Source: Adiantum capillus-veneris
Taxonomy: Eukaryota > Streptophyta > Polypodiopsida > Polypodiales > Pteridaceae
Assembly: GCA_014529385.2 (NCBI GenBank)
Contig: CM043967.1
Span: forward strand, 87,097,278 to 87,161,277
Reading direction: 5' to 3'
DNA: 64,000 bases
Numbering within the stretch: position 1 is the first letter of the stretch; the number at the start of each line of letters is the position of its first letter. Positions 8,537 through 21,680 of this stretch are shown piece by piece. A program made the translations under genes and the position numbers. The notes under the pieces were generated by a model. That model saw only the letters and a program-made list of their open reading frames with translations. It ran no database searches and was not told the origin of the DNA.

Positions 8537-11188
8537 AGCTTGGACAAGTGGTGGACCTTGGAGAAAAACCCCATGTAAAACATATCATGCATATTCCAAG
8601 TGGTGAGAAAAAATATCATTTAAGATATAGCCTTAAAAGTTGGACAAGTGGTGGACCTTAACACCAAGATATTCTTAATGTAATGACATAGAGTGGAAAA
8701 ATGCATGGTGAATCTTGAGACCAAACCATGCTACTAGCGATAATAGCTTGGACAAGTCGTGGACCTTGAAAGTAATCCCCCCATCTACAAAATATCGTGG
8801 GTTTAAGGTATTTTGATGGAGCCTAACATCTTGGAGACATGGTGTAGCTTGCTTCTCTTCATGTTTCAATGGAGCCTATCTTGGACAAATGGTGGAGCAT
8901 CCTTCTCTCCATGTTTCAATGGAGACTAGCTTGGACAAGTGGTGGACCTTTGCTTCTCTCTATGATTCAAGTGGTGGACCTTGGAACCAAACCCCCATGT
9001 AAAACCTATCATGGTCACTCCAAGTGCTGAGAAAGAATAACCTTTAAGATATAGCCTTATAGGTTGGACAAGTGGTGGACCTTAACGCCCAAATATTCCT
9101 AATATAATGACATAGAGTGAAAAAGTGGTGAATCTTTAGACAAAACAAGTCATGCTACTAGCGATAATAGCTTGGACAACTGGTGGACCTTGAACGTAAA
9201 CCCCGCATGTTTCAATAGACTTAGCTTCGACAAATGGTGGAGCATCGTTTTCTCCATGTTTCAATGGAGCCTAGCTTGGACAAGTGGTGGACGTTTGGTT
9301 CTCTCTATGTTTCAATAGAGTTAGCTTGGACAAGTGGTGGACCTTGGAACCAAACCCCCATGTAAAACCTATCATGGTCACTCCAAGTGGTGAGAAAGAA
9401 TAACCTTAATGATATATCCTTATAGGTTGAACAAGTGGTGGACCTTAACACCCAGATATTCTTAATATAATGGCATAGAGTGGAAAAGTTGTGAATCTTG
9501 AGACCAAACCACTCAGGCTACTACCAATAATAGCTTGGACAAGTGTTGGACCTTGAATGTAAACGCCTCCTCTACGACATATCGTGGGTTTAATGTTTTT
9601 CGATGGAGCCTAGCATCTTGGAGACATGGTGCAGCTTGCTTCTCTTCATGTTTCAATGGAGCCTATCTTGGACAAATGGTGGAGCATCCTTCTTTCCATG
9701 TTTCAATGGAGCCTAGCTTGGACAAGTGGTGGACCTTTGCTTCTCTTTCTGTTTCAATAGAGTTATCTTGGACAAGTGGCGGACCTTGGAACCAAACTCC
9801 CATGTAAAACCTATCATGGTCACTCCAAGTGGTAAGAGAGAAAAACCTTTAAGATATAGCCTTATAGATTGGACAAGTGGTGGACCTTTATACCCAAATA
9901 TTCTTAATATAATGACATAGAGTGAGAAAGTGGTGAATCTTGAGATAAAACCACTCATGCTACTAGCGATAATAGCTTGGACAAGTGGTGGACCTTGAGC
10001 ATAAACCCCCCATGTTTCAATAGACTTAGCTTCGGCAAATGGTGGAGCATCGTTCTCTCCATGTTTCAATGGAGCCTAGCTTGGACAAGTGGTCGACCTT
10101 TGTTTCTCTCTATGTTTCAATAGAGTTAGCTTGGACAAGTGGTGGAACTTGGAACCAAACCCCCATGTAAAACCTATCATGGTCACTCCAAGTGGGAAGA
10201 AAGAATAACCTTTAAGATGTAGCCTTATAGGTTGGACAAGTGGTGGACCTTAACACCCACATATTCTTAATAAAAGTGGTGAATCTTGAGACCAAACCAC
10301 TCAGGTTACTAGCAATAATAGCTTAGAGAAGTGGTGGACGTTAAATATAAACCCCTCATCTATGAAATATTGTGGGTATAATGTATTTCGATGGAGCGTA
10401 GCATCTTGGAGACATGGTGCAGCTTGCTTCTCGTCATGTTTCAATGGAGCCTATGTTGGACAAATGGTGGAGCATCCTTCTCTCCATGTTTCAATGGACT
10501 CTAGCTTGGACAAGTGGTGGACCTTTGTTTCTCTCTATGTTTCAATAGAGTTAGCTTGGACAAGTGGTGGACCTTGGAACCAAACCCCCATGTAAAACCT
10601 ATCATGGTCACTCCAAGTGGTAAGAAAGATAACGTTTAAGATGTAGCCTTATAGGTTGGACAAGTGGTGGACCTTAGCACCCACATATTCTTAATAAAAG
10701 TGGTGAATCTTGAGACCAAACCACTCAGGCTACTAGCAATAATAGTTTGGACAAGTGGTGGACCTTGAATGTAAACCCCTCATCTACGAAATATCGTGGG
10801 CTTAATGTATGTCGATGGAGTATAGCATCTTGGAGACATGGTGCAGCTTGCTTCTCGTCATGTTTCAATGAAGCCTATCTTGAACAAATGGTGGACCATC
10901 CTTCTCTCCATGTTTCAATGGATCCTAGCTTGGACAAGTGTTCGACCTTTGTTTCTCTCTATGTTTCAATAGAGTTAGCTTGGACAAGTGGTGGACCTTG
11001 GAACCAAACCCCCATGTAAAACCTATCATGGTCACTCCAAGTGGTAAGAAAGAATAACCTTTAAGAATTAGCCTTATAGGTTGGACAAGTGGTGGACCTT
11101 AACACCCACATATTCTTAATATAATGACATAGAGTGGAAAAGTGGTGAATCTTGAGACCAAACCACTCAGGCTGCTACCAATAATAGC

Positions 11189-11522
11189 ATGGACAAGTGT
11201 TGGACCTTGAATGTAAACCCCTCATCTATGACATATCGTGAGTTTAATGTTTTTCGATGGAGCCTAGCATCTTGGAGACATGGTGCAGCTTGCTTCTCGT
11301 CATGTTTCAATGGAGCCTATCTTGGACAAATGGTGGAGCATCCTTCTCTCCATGTTACAATGGAGCCTAGCTTGGACAAGTGCTGGACCTTTTCTTCTCT
11401 TTCTGTTTCAATACAGTTAGCTTGGACAAGTGGTGGAGCTTGGAACAAAACCCCCATATAAAACCTATCATGGTCACTCCAAGTGGTAAGAAAGAATCAC
11501 CTTTAAGATATAGACTTATAGG
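11189..11522 (+). repeat. 334-bp higher-order unit (type C), first of at least 13
   Basis: Type C equals type A minus its last two intervals (53 + 55 = 108 bp): the GGTTGGACAAGTGGTGG kernel is joined straight to the ...CCTTGAATGTAAACCCC phrase of the next unit. The same 334-bp step occurs at about 13575, 16759, 22486, 29061, 32645, 36432, 39731, 44296, 48534, 52987, 58066 and 63485. It is followed by an A unit with the markers AAATATGGTGG and GGAGTCTAGC wherever I checked. Confidence 0.85.
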
Positions 11523-11960
11523 TTGGACAAGTGGTGGACCTTGAATGTAAACCCCCCATCTACGAAATATGGTGGTTTTAAGGTATTTAGATGGAGTCTA
11601 GCATCTTGGAGACATGGTGCACCTTGCTTCTCTTCATGTTTCAATGGAGCCTATCTTGGACAAATGGTGGAGCATCCTTCTCTCCATGTTTCAATGGACC
11701 CTAGCTTGGACAAGTGGTGGACCTTTGCTTATCTCTCAGTTTCAATAGAGTTAGCTTGGACAAGTGGTGGAGCTTGGAACCAAACCCCCATGTAAAACCT
11801 ATCATGGTTACTCCAAGTGGTAAGAAAGAATAACCTTTAAGATATAGACTTATAGGTTGGACAAGTGGTGGACCTTAAGACCCACATATTGTTAATATAA
11901 TAACATAGAGTGGAAAAGTGGTGAATCTTGAGACGAAACCACTCATGCTACTAGCGATAA

Positions 11961-11985
11961 TAGCTTGGACAAGTATCGGCCCTTG
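11961..11985 (+). repeat. S-type kernel (second half mutated), first of 17
   Basis: Here the kernel reads GGACAAGTATCGGCCCTTG, so GTGGTGG has become GTATCGG. Versions of it recur near 14357, 17539, 20450, 23265, 26175, 29845, 33430, 37215, 40510, 42705, 45075, 49315, 51455, 55185, 58850 and 61885. The downstream segment is also distinctive (CCATGTACAAAATATCCTGG). Confidence 0.8.
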
Positions 11986-12771
11986 AATGTGAACCCCCCA
12001 TGTACAAAATATCCTGGGTTTAAGGTATTTCGATGACGCCGAGCATCTTGGAGACATGGTGCAGCTTGCTTCTCTTCATTTTTCGATGGAGCCTATCTTG
12101 GACAAATGGTGGAGCATCCTTCTCTCCATGTTTCAATGGACTCTAGCTTGGACAAGTGGTGGACCTTTGCTGATCTCAATGATTCAATAGAGTTAGCTTG
12201 GACAAGTGGTGGACCTTGGAACCAAACCCCCATGTAAAACCTATCATGGTCACTCCAAGTGGTGAGAAAGAATAACCTTTAAAATATAGGCTTATAGGTT
12301 GGACAAGTGGTGGACCTTAACACCCAAATATTCTTAATATAATGACATAGAGTGAAAACGTGGTGAATCTTGAGACAAAACCACTCATGATACTAGCGAT
12401 AATAGCTTGTACAAGTGGTGCAACTTGAACGTAAACCCCCCATGTTTCAATAGACTTAGCTTCGACAAATAGTGGAGCATCGTTCTCTCCATCTTTCAAT
12501 GGAGCCTAGCTTGGACAAGTAGTGGACCTTTGTTTCTCTCTAGGTTTCAATAGAGTTAGCTTGGACAAGTGGTGGACCTTGGAACCAAACCCCCATGTAA
12601 AACCTATCATGTTCACTCCAAGTGGTGAGAAAGAATAACCTTAATGATATATCCTTATAGGTTGGACAAGTGGCGGACCTTAACACCACGATATTCTTAA
12701 TATAATGGCATAGAGTGGAAAAGTGGTGAATCTTGAGAGCAAACTACTCACGCTACTAGCGATAATAGGTT

Positions 12772-13213
12772 GGACAAGTGGTGGACCTTGAATGTAAACC
12801 CCCCATCTACGAAATATCGTGGGTTTAAGGTATTTAGATGGAGCCTAGCATCTTGGAGACATGGTGCACCTTGCTTCTCTTCATGTTTCAATAGAGCCTA
12901 TCTTGGACAAATGGTGGAGCACCCTTCTCTCGATGTTTCAATGGACCCTAGCTTGCACATGTGGTGGACCTTTGCTTCTCTCCATGTTTCAATAGAGTTA
13001 GCTTGGACAAGTGGTGGACCTTGGAACCAAACCCGAATGTAAAACCTATCATGGTCACTCCAATTCGTGAGAAAGAATAACCTTTAAGATATAGCCTTAA
13101 AGGTTGGACAAATGGTGGACCTTAACACCCAGATATCCTTAATATAATGACATAGAGTGATAAAGTGGTGAATCTTGAGACAAAACCACTCATGCTACTA
13201 GCGGTAGTAGCTT
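12772..13213 (+). repeat. Reference 442-bp higher-order unit (type A)
   Basis: This unit contains eight kernel intervals. Other exact 442-bp steps include 10747-11188, 21239-21680, 25285-25726, 26964-27405, 55969-56410 and 57624-58065. The 83-bp first interval has lost an internal kernel and instead holds the segment with CATCTACGAAATAT and GGTATTTAGATGGA. Confidence 0.85.
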
Positions 13214-15528
13214 GGACAAGTGGTGGACCTTGAACGTAAACTCCCCATGTTTTAATAGAGTTAGCTTCGAGAAATGATGGAGCATCCTTCTCTCCATGTT
13301 TCAATGGAGCCTAGCTTAGACAAGTGGTGGACCTTTGCTTCTTTCTATAATTCAATAGAGTTAGCTTGGAGAAGTGGTGGAACTTGAAACCAAACCCCCA
13401 TGTAAAACCTATCATGGTCACTCCAAGTGGTAAGAAAGAATAACCTTTAAGATGTAGCCTTATAGGTTGTACAAGTGGTGGACCTTAACACCCACATATT
13501 CATAATATAATGACATAGAGTGGAAAACTCGTGAATCTTGAGACCAGACCACTCAAGCTACTACCAATAATAGCTTCGACAAGTGTTGGACCTTGAATGT
13601 AAACCCCTCATCTACGACATATCATGGGTTTAATGTTTTTAGATGGAGCCTAGCATCTTGGAGACATGGTGCAGCTTGCTTCTCGTTATGTTTCAATGGA
13701 GCCTATCTTGGACAAATGGTGGAGCATCCTTCTCTCCATGTTACAATGGAGCCTAGCTTGGACAAGTGGTGGACCTTTTCTTCTCTCTCTGTTTCAATAC
13801 AGTTAGCTTGGACAAGTGGTGGAGCTTGGAACAAAACCCCCATATAAAACCTATCATGGTCACTCCAAGTGGTGAGAAAGAATCACCTTTAAGATAAAGA
13901 CTTATAGGTTTGACAAGTGGTGGACCTTGAATGTAAACCCCCCATCTACGAAATATGGTGGGTTTAAGGTATTTAGATGGAGTCTAGCATCTTGGAGACA
14001 TGGTGCACCTTGCTTCTCTTCATGTTTCAATGGAGCCTATCTTGGACAAATGGTGGAGCATCCTTCTCTCCATGTTTCAATGGACCCTAGCTTGGACAAG
14101 TGGTGGACCTTTGCTTCTCTCTCTGTTTCAATAGAGTTAGCTTGGACGAGTGGTGGAGCTTGGAACCAAACCCCCATGTAAAACCTATCATGGTTACTCC
14201 AAGTGGTAAGAAAGAATAACCTTTAAGATATAGACTTATAGGTTTGACAAGTGGTGGACCTTAACACCCACATATTCTCAATATAATGACATAGAGTGGA
14301 AAAGTGGTGAATCTTGAGACAAATCCACTCATGCTACTAGCGATAATAGCTTGGACAAGTATGGGCCCTTGAATGTAAACCGCCCATGTACAAAATATCC
14401 AAGGTTTAACGTTTTTTGATGAAGCGTAGCATCTTGGAGACATGGTGCAACTTGCTTCTCTTCATTTTTCGATGTAGCCTATCTTGGACAAATGGTGGAG
14501 CATCCTTCTCTCTATGTTTCAATGGACCCTAGCTTGGACAAGTGGTGGACCTTTGCTTCTCTCTATGATTCAAGTGGTGGACCTTGGAACCAAACACCCA
14601 TGTAAAATCTATCATGGTCACTCCAAGTGGTGAGAAAGAATAACCTGTAAGATATAGCCTTATAGGTTGGACAAGTGGTGGACCTTAACACCCAAATATT
14701 CTTAATATAATGACATAGAGTGAAAAACTGGTAAATCTTGAGACAAAACCAGTCATGCTACTAGCGATAATAGCTTGGACAACTGGTGGACCTTGAACGT
14801 AAACCCCGAATGTTTCAATAGACTTAGCTTCGACAAATGGTGGAGCATTTTTCTCTCCATCTTTCAATGGAGCCTAGCTTGGACAAGTGGTGGACGTTTG
14901 TTTCTCTCTATGTTTCAATAGAGTTAGCTTGGACAAGTGGTGGACCTTGGAACCAAACCCCCATGTAAAACCTATCATGGTCACTCCAAGTGGTGACAAA
15001 GAATAACCTTAATGAGATATCCTTATAGGTTGGACAAGTGGTGGACCTTAACACCCAGATATTCTTAATATAATGGCATAGAGTGGAAAAGTGGTGAATC
15101 TTGAGACCAAACCACTCAGGCTACTACCAATAATAGCTTGGAAAAGTGTTGGACCTTAAATGTAAACGCCTCCTCCACGACATATCGTGGGTTTAATGTT
15201 TTTCGATGGAGCATAGCATCTTGGAGACATGGTGCAGCTTGCTTCTCGTCATGTTTCAATGGAGCCTATCTTGGACCAATGGTGGAGCATCCTTCTCTCC
15301 ATGTTTCAATGGAGCCTAGCTTGGACAAGTGGTGGACCTTTGCTTCTCTCTCATTTTCAATAGAGTTATCTTGGACAAGTGGCGGACCTTGGAACCAAAT
15401 CCCCATGTAAAACCTATCATGGTCACTCCATGTGGACCTTAACACCTACATATTCTTAATATAATGACATAGAGTGGAAAAGTGGTGAATCTTGAGACAA
15501 AACCACTCATGCTACTAGCGATAATAGC

Positions 15529-18500
15529 TTGGACAAGTGGTGGTACTTGAATGTAAACCCCCCATGTACAAAATATCGTGGGTTTAAGGTATTTCGACGA
15601 AGCCTAGCATCTTGGAGACATGGTGCAACTTGCTTCTCTTCACGTTTCAATGGAGTCTATACTAGACAAATAGTGGAGCATCCTTCTCTCCATCTTTCAA
15701 TGGACCCTAGCTTGGACAAGTGGTGGACCTTTGCTGATCTCTATGATTCAATAGAGTTAGCTTGGACAAGTGGTGGACCTTGGAACCCAACCCCCATGTA
15801 AAACCTATCATGGTCACTCCAAGTGGTGAGAAAGAATAACCTTTAAGATATAACCTTATAGGTTGGAGAAGTGGTGAACCTTAATACCCAAATATTCTTA
15901 ATATAATGACATAGAGTGAGAATGTGGTGAATCTTGAGATAAAACCACTCATGCTACTAGCGATAATAGCTTGGACAAGTGGTGGACCTTGAGCATAAAC
16001 CCCCCATGTTTCAATAGACTTAGCTTCGACAAATGGTGGAGCATCGTTCTCTCCATGTTTCAATGGAGCCTAGCTTGGACAAGTGGTCGACCTTTGTTTC
16101 TCTGTATGTTTCAATAGAGTTAGCTTGGACAAGTGGTGGAACTTGGAACCAAACCCCCATGTAAAACCTATCATGGTCACTCCAAGTGGGAGGAAAGAAT
16201 AACCTTTAAGATGTAGCCTTATAGGTTGGACAAGTGGTGGACCTTAACACCCACATATTCTTAATAAAAGTGGTGAATCTTGAGACCAAAGCACTCAGGC
16301 TACTAGCAATAATAGCTTAGACAAGTGGTGGACGTTAAATGTCAACCCCTCATCTATGAAATATCGTGGGTTTAATGTATTTCGATGGAGCGTAGCATCT
16401 TGGAGAAATGGTGTTGCTTGCTTCTCGTCATGTTTCAATGGAGCCTATCTTGGACAAATGGTGGAGCATCCTTCTCTCCATTTTTCAATGGATCCTAGCT
16501 TGGACAAGTGTTGGACCTTTGTTTCTCTCTATGTTTCAATAGAGTTAGCTTGGACAAGTGGTGGACCTTGGAACCAAACCCCCATGTAAAACCTATCATG
16601 GTCACTCCAAGTGGGAAGAAAGAATAACCTTTAAGATGTAGCCTTATAGGTTGGACAAGTGGTGGACCTTAACACCCACATATTCTTAATATAATGACAT
16701 AGAGTGGAAAAGTGGTGAATCTTGAGACCAAACCACTGAGGCTGCTACCAATAATAGCTTGGACAAGTGTTGGACCTTGAATGTAAACCCCTCATCTATG
16801 ACATATAGTGAGTTTAATGTTTTTCGATGGAGCCTAGCATCTTGGAGACATGGTGCAGCTTGCTTCTCGTCATGTTTCAATGGAGCCTATCTTGGACAAA
16901 TGGTGGAGCATCCTTCTCTCCATGTTACAATGGAGCCTAGCTTGGACAAGTGGTGGACCTTTTCTTCTCTTTCTGTTTCAATATAGTTAGCTTGGACAAG
17001 TGGTGGAGCTTTGAACAAAACCCCCATATAAAACCTATCATGGTCACTCCAAGTGGTAAGAAAGAATGACCTTTAAGATATAGACTTATAGGTTGGACAA
17101 GTGGTGGACCTTGAATGTAAACCCCCCATCTGCGAAATATGGTGGGTTTAAGGTATTTAGATGGAGTCTAGCATCTTGGAGACATGGTGCACCTTGCTTC
17201 TCTTCATGTTTCCATGGAGCCTGTCTTGGACAAATGGTAGAGCATCCTTCTCTCAATGTTTCAATGGAGCCTGGCTTGGACAAGTGGTGGACCTTTTCTT
17301 CTCTCTCTCTTTCAATAGAGTTAACCTGGACAAGTGGTGGAGCTTGGAACCAAACCCCCATGTAAAACCTATCATGGTTACTGCAAGTGGTAAGAAAGAA
17401 TAACCTTTAAGATATAGACTTATAGGTTGGACAAGTGGTGGACCTTAACACCCACATATTGTTAATATAATGACATACAGTGGAAAAGTGGTGAATCTTG
17501 AGACAAAACCACTCATGCTACTAGCGATAATAGCTTGGACAAGTATCCGCCCTTGAATGTAAACCCCCCATGTACAAAATATCCTGGGTTTAAGGTATTT
17601 CGATGACGCCTAGCATCTTGGAGACATGGTGCAGCTTGCTTCTCTTCATTTTTCGATGGAGCCTATCTTGGACAAATGGTGGAGCATCCTTCTCTCCATG
17701 TTTCAATGGACCCTAGCTTGGACAAGTGGTGGACCTTTGCTGATCTCTATGATTCAATAGAGTTAGCTTGGACAAGTGGTGGACCTTGGAACCAAACCCC
17801 CATGTAAAACCTATCATGGTCACTCCAAGTGGTGAGAAAGAATAACGTTTAAAATATAGGCTTATGGGTTGGACAAGTGGTGGACCTTAACACCCAAATA
17901 TTCTTAAGATAATGACATAGAGTGAAAAAGTGGTGAATCTTGAGACAAAACCACTCATGATACTAGCGATAATAGCTTGGACAAGTGGTGCAACTTGAAC
18001 GTAAATCCCCCATGTTTCAATAGACTTAGCTTCGACAAATGGTGGAGCATCGTTCTCTCCATCTTTCAATGGAGCCTAGCTTGGACAAGTAGTGGACCTT
18101 TGTTTCTCTCTAGGTTTCAATAGAGTTAGCTTGGACAAGTGGTGGACCTTGGAACCAAACCCCCATGTAAAACCTATCAATTTCACTCCAAGTGGTAGGA
18201 AAGAATAACCTTAATGATATATCCATTTAGGTTGGACAAGTGGTGGACTTTAACACCCAGATATTTTTAATATAATGGCATAGAGTGGAAAAGTGGTGAA
18301 TCTTGAGACAAAACCACTCATGCTACTAGCGGTAATAGCTTGGACAAGTGGTGGACCTTGAATGTAAACCCCCCATGTTTTAATAGAGTTAGCTTCGAGA
18401 AATGATGGAGCATCCTTCTCTCCATGTTTCAATGGAGCCTAGCTTGGAAAAGTGGTGGACCTTTGCTTCTCTCTATGTTTCAATAGAGTTAGCTTGGACA

Positions 18501-21500
18501 AGTGGTGGACCTTGTAACCAAACCCCCATGTAAAACCTAGCATGATTCAATGGAGCCTAGCTTGGACAAGTGGTGGACCTTTGCTTCTCTCTATGATTCA
18601 ATAGAGTTAGCTTGGACAAGTGGTGGACCTTGGAACCAAACCCATACGTAAACCCCCATGAAGCCTAGCATCTTGGAGACATGGTGCAGCTTGCTTCTCT
18701 TCATTTTTCGATGGAGCCTATCTTGGACAAATGGTGGAGCATCCTTCTCTCCATGTTTCAATGGACCCTAGCTTGCACAAGTGGTGGACCTTTGCTTCTA
18801 TCTATGATTCATAGAGTTTGCTTGGACAAGTGGTGGACCTTGGAACTCAAACCCCCATGTGAAACCTATCATGGTCACTCCAAGTGGTGAGAAAGAATAA
18901 CCTTTAAAATATAGGCTTATAGGTTGGACAAGTGGTGGAGCTTAACACCCAAAGATTCTTAATATAATGACATAGAGTGAAAAAGTGGTGAATCTTGAGA
19001 CAAAACCACTCATGCTACTAGCGATAATAGCTTGGACAAGTGGTGGAACTTGAACGTAAACCCCCCATGTTTCAATAGACTTAGCTTCGACAAATGGTGG
19101 AGCATCGTTCTCTCCAATTTTCAATGGAGCCTAGCTTAGACAAGTAGTGGACCTTTGTTTCTTTCTAGGTTTCAATAGAGTTAGCTGGACAAGTGGTGGA
19201 TGTTAAATGTAAACCCCTCATCTATGAAATATCATGGGTTTAATGTATTTCGATGGAGCGTAGCATCTTGGAGACATGGTGCAGCTTGCGTCTCGTCATG
19301 TTTCAATGGAGCCTATCTTGGACAAATGGTGGAGCATCCTTCTCTCCATGTTTCAATGGACCCTAGCTTGGACAAGTGGTGGACCTTGGAACCAAACCCC
19401 CATGTAAAACCTATCATGGTCACTCCAAGTGGTAAGAAAGAATAACGTTTAAGATGTAGCCTTATAGGTTGGACAAGTTGTGGACCTTAGCACCCATGTA
19501 TTCCTAGTAAAATTGGTGAATCTTGAGACCAAACCACTCAGGCTACTAGCAATAATAGTTTGGACAAGTGGTGGACCTTGAATGTAAACCCCTCATCTAC
19601 GAAATATCGTGGGCTTAATGTATGTCGATGGATCTTAGCATCTTGGAGACATGGTGCAGCTTGCTTCTCCTCATGTTTCAATGGAGCCTATCTTGAACAA
19701 ATGATGGACCATCCTTCTCTCCATGTTTCAATGGATCCTAGCTTGGACAAGTGTTGGACCTTTGTTTCTCTCTATGTTTCAATAGAGTTAGCTTGGACAA
19801 GTGGTGGACCTTGGAACCAAACCCCCATGTAAAACCTATCATGGTCACTCCAAGTGGTAAGGAAGAATAACCTTTAAGATGTAGCCTTATAGGTTGGACA
19901 AGTGGTGGACCTTAACACCCACATATTCTTAATATAATGACATGGAGTGGAAAAATGGTGAATCTTGAGACCAAACCACTCAGGCTGCTACCAATAATAG
20001 CTTGGACAAGTGTTGGACCTTGAATGTAAACCCCTCATCTATGACATATCGTGAGTTTAATGTTTTTCGATGGAGCCTAGCATCTTGGAGACATGGTGCA
20101 ACTTGCTTCTCGTCATGTTTCAATGGAGCCTATCTCTGACAAATGGTGGAGCATCCTTCTCTCCATGTTACAATGGAGCCTAGCTTGGACAAGTGGTGGA
20201 CCTTTTCTTCTCTTTCTGTTTCAATACAGTTAGCTTGGACAAGTGCTAGAGCTTGGAACAAAACCCCCATATAAAACCTATCATGGTCACTCCAAGTGGT
20301 AAGAAAGAATGACCTTTAAGATATAGACTTATAGGTTGGACAAGTGGTGGACCTTAACACTCACATATTGTTAATATAATGACATAGAGTGGAAAAGTGG
20401 TGAATCTTGAGACAAAACAACTCATGCTACTAGCGATAATAGCTTGGACAAGTATCGGCCCTTGAATGTAAACCCCCCATGTACAAAATATCCTGGGTTT
20501 AAGGTATTTCGATGACACCTAGCATCTTGGAGACATGGTGCATCTTGCTTCTCTTCACTTTTCGATGGAGCCTATCTTGGACAAATGGTGGAGCATCCTT
20601 CTCTCTATGTTTCAATGGACCCTAGCTTGGACAAGTGGTGGACCTTTGCTGATCTCTATGATTCAATAGAGTTAGCTTGGACAAGTGGTGGACCTTGGAA
20701 CCAAACCCCCATGTAAAACCTATTATGGTCACTTCAAGTGGTGAGAACGAATAACCTTTAAGATATAGCCTTATAGGTTGGACAAGTGGTGGACCTTAAC
20801 ACCCAAATATTCTTAATTTAATGACATAGAGTGAAAAAGTGGTGAATCTTAAGACAAAACTAGTCATTCTACTAGCGATAATAGCTTGGAAAACTGGTGG
20901 ACCTTGAACGTAAACCCCGCATGTTTCAATAGATTTAGCTTCGACAAATAGTGGAGCATCGTTCTCTCCATGTTTCAATGGAGCCTAGCTTGGACAAGTG
21001 GTGGATATTTGTTTCTCTCTATGTTTCAATAGAGTTAGCTTGGACAAGTGGTGGAGCTTGGAACCAAACCCCCATGTAAAACCTATCATGGTGACTCCAA
21101 GTGGTGAGAAAGAATAAATATCCTTATAGGTTGGACAAGTATTGGATCTTAACACCCAGATATTCTTAATATAATGGCATAGAGTGGAAAAGTGGTGAAT
21201 CTTGAGACCAAACCACTCAGGCTACTACCAATAATAGCTTGGACAAGTGTTGGACCTTAAATGTAAACGCCTCCTCGACGACATATCGTGGGTTTAATGT
21301 TTTTCGATGGAGCCTAGCATCTTGGAGACATGGTGCAGCTTGCTTCTCGTCATTTTTCAATGGAGCCTATCTTGGACAAATGGTGGAGCATCCTTCTCTC
21401 CATGTTTCAATGGAGCCTAGCTTGGACAAGTGGTGGACCTTTGCTTCTCTCTCTGTTTCAATAGAGTTATCTTGGACAAGTGGCGGACCTTGGAACCAAA

Positions 21501-21680
21501 TCCCCATGTAAAACCTATCATGGTCACTCCAAGTGGTAAGAGAGAATAACCTTTAAGATATAGACTTATAGGTTGGACAAGTGGTGGACCTTAACACCTA
21601 CATATTCTTAATATAATGACATAGAGTGGAAAAGTGGTGAATCTTGTGACAAAACCACTCATGCTACTAGCGATAATAGC
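15529..21680 (+). repeat. Segmental block alpha-1 (about 6.15 kb)
   Basis: Unit landmarks at 15529, 15881, 16759, 17887, 18250, 19560, 20796 and 21239 recur in the next block. It contains one extra unit of about 425 bp (around 16190-16620) that is missing from alpha-2, so the offset changes from 6,152 to 5,727 across that point. Its start lies beside a 51-bp deletion at about 15432 that makes the preceding unit 391 bp. Confidence 0.8.
17887..18249 (+). repeat. 363-bp higher-order unit (type B)
   Basis: Type B lacks the GGAGACATGGTGCA kernel. The first two intervals of type A (83 + 50) are replaced by one of 54 bp, so 442 - 79 = 363. It carries the phrase CATGTTTCAATAGACTTAGC. Other 363-bp (or 364-bp) steps: 23612, 30190, 31360 and 31723. 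Confidence 0.8.

Larger units (their letters stand above)
8537..15528 (+). repeat. Array entry block, mixed A/B/C units
   Basis: This is the left end of the regular array, with somewhat more diverged units. Irregularities include kernel-to-kernel deletions at about 8965 and 14568, where GATTCAAGTGGTGG joins two monomers. Positions about 12317-14090 match the right end of the window at an offset of 49,910 bp. Confidence 0.7.
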
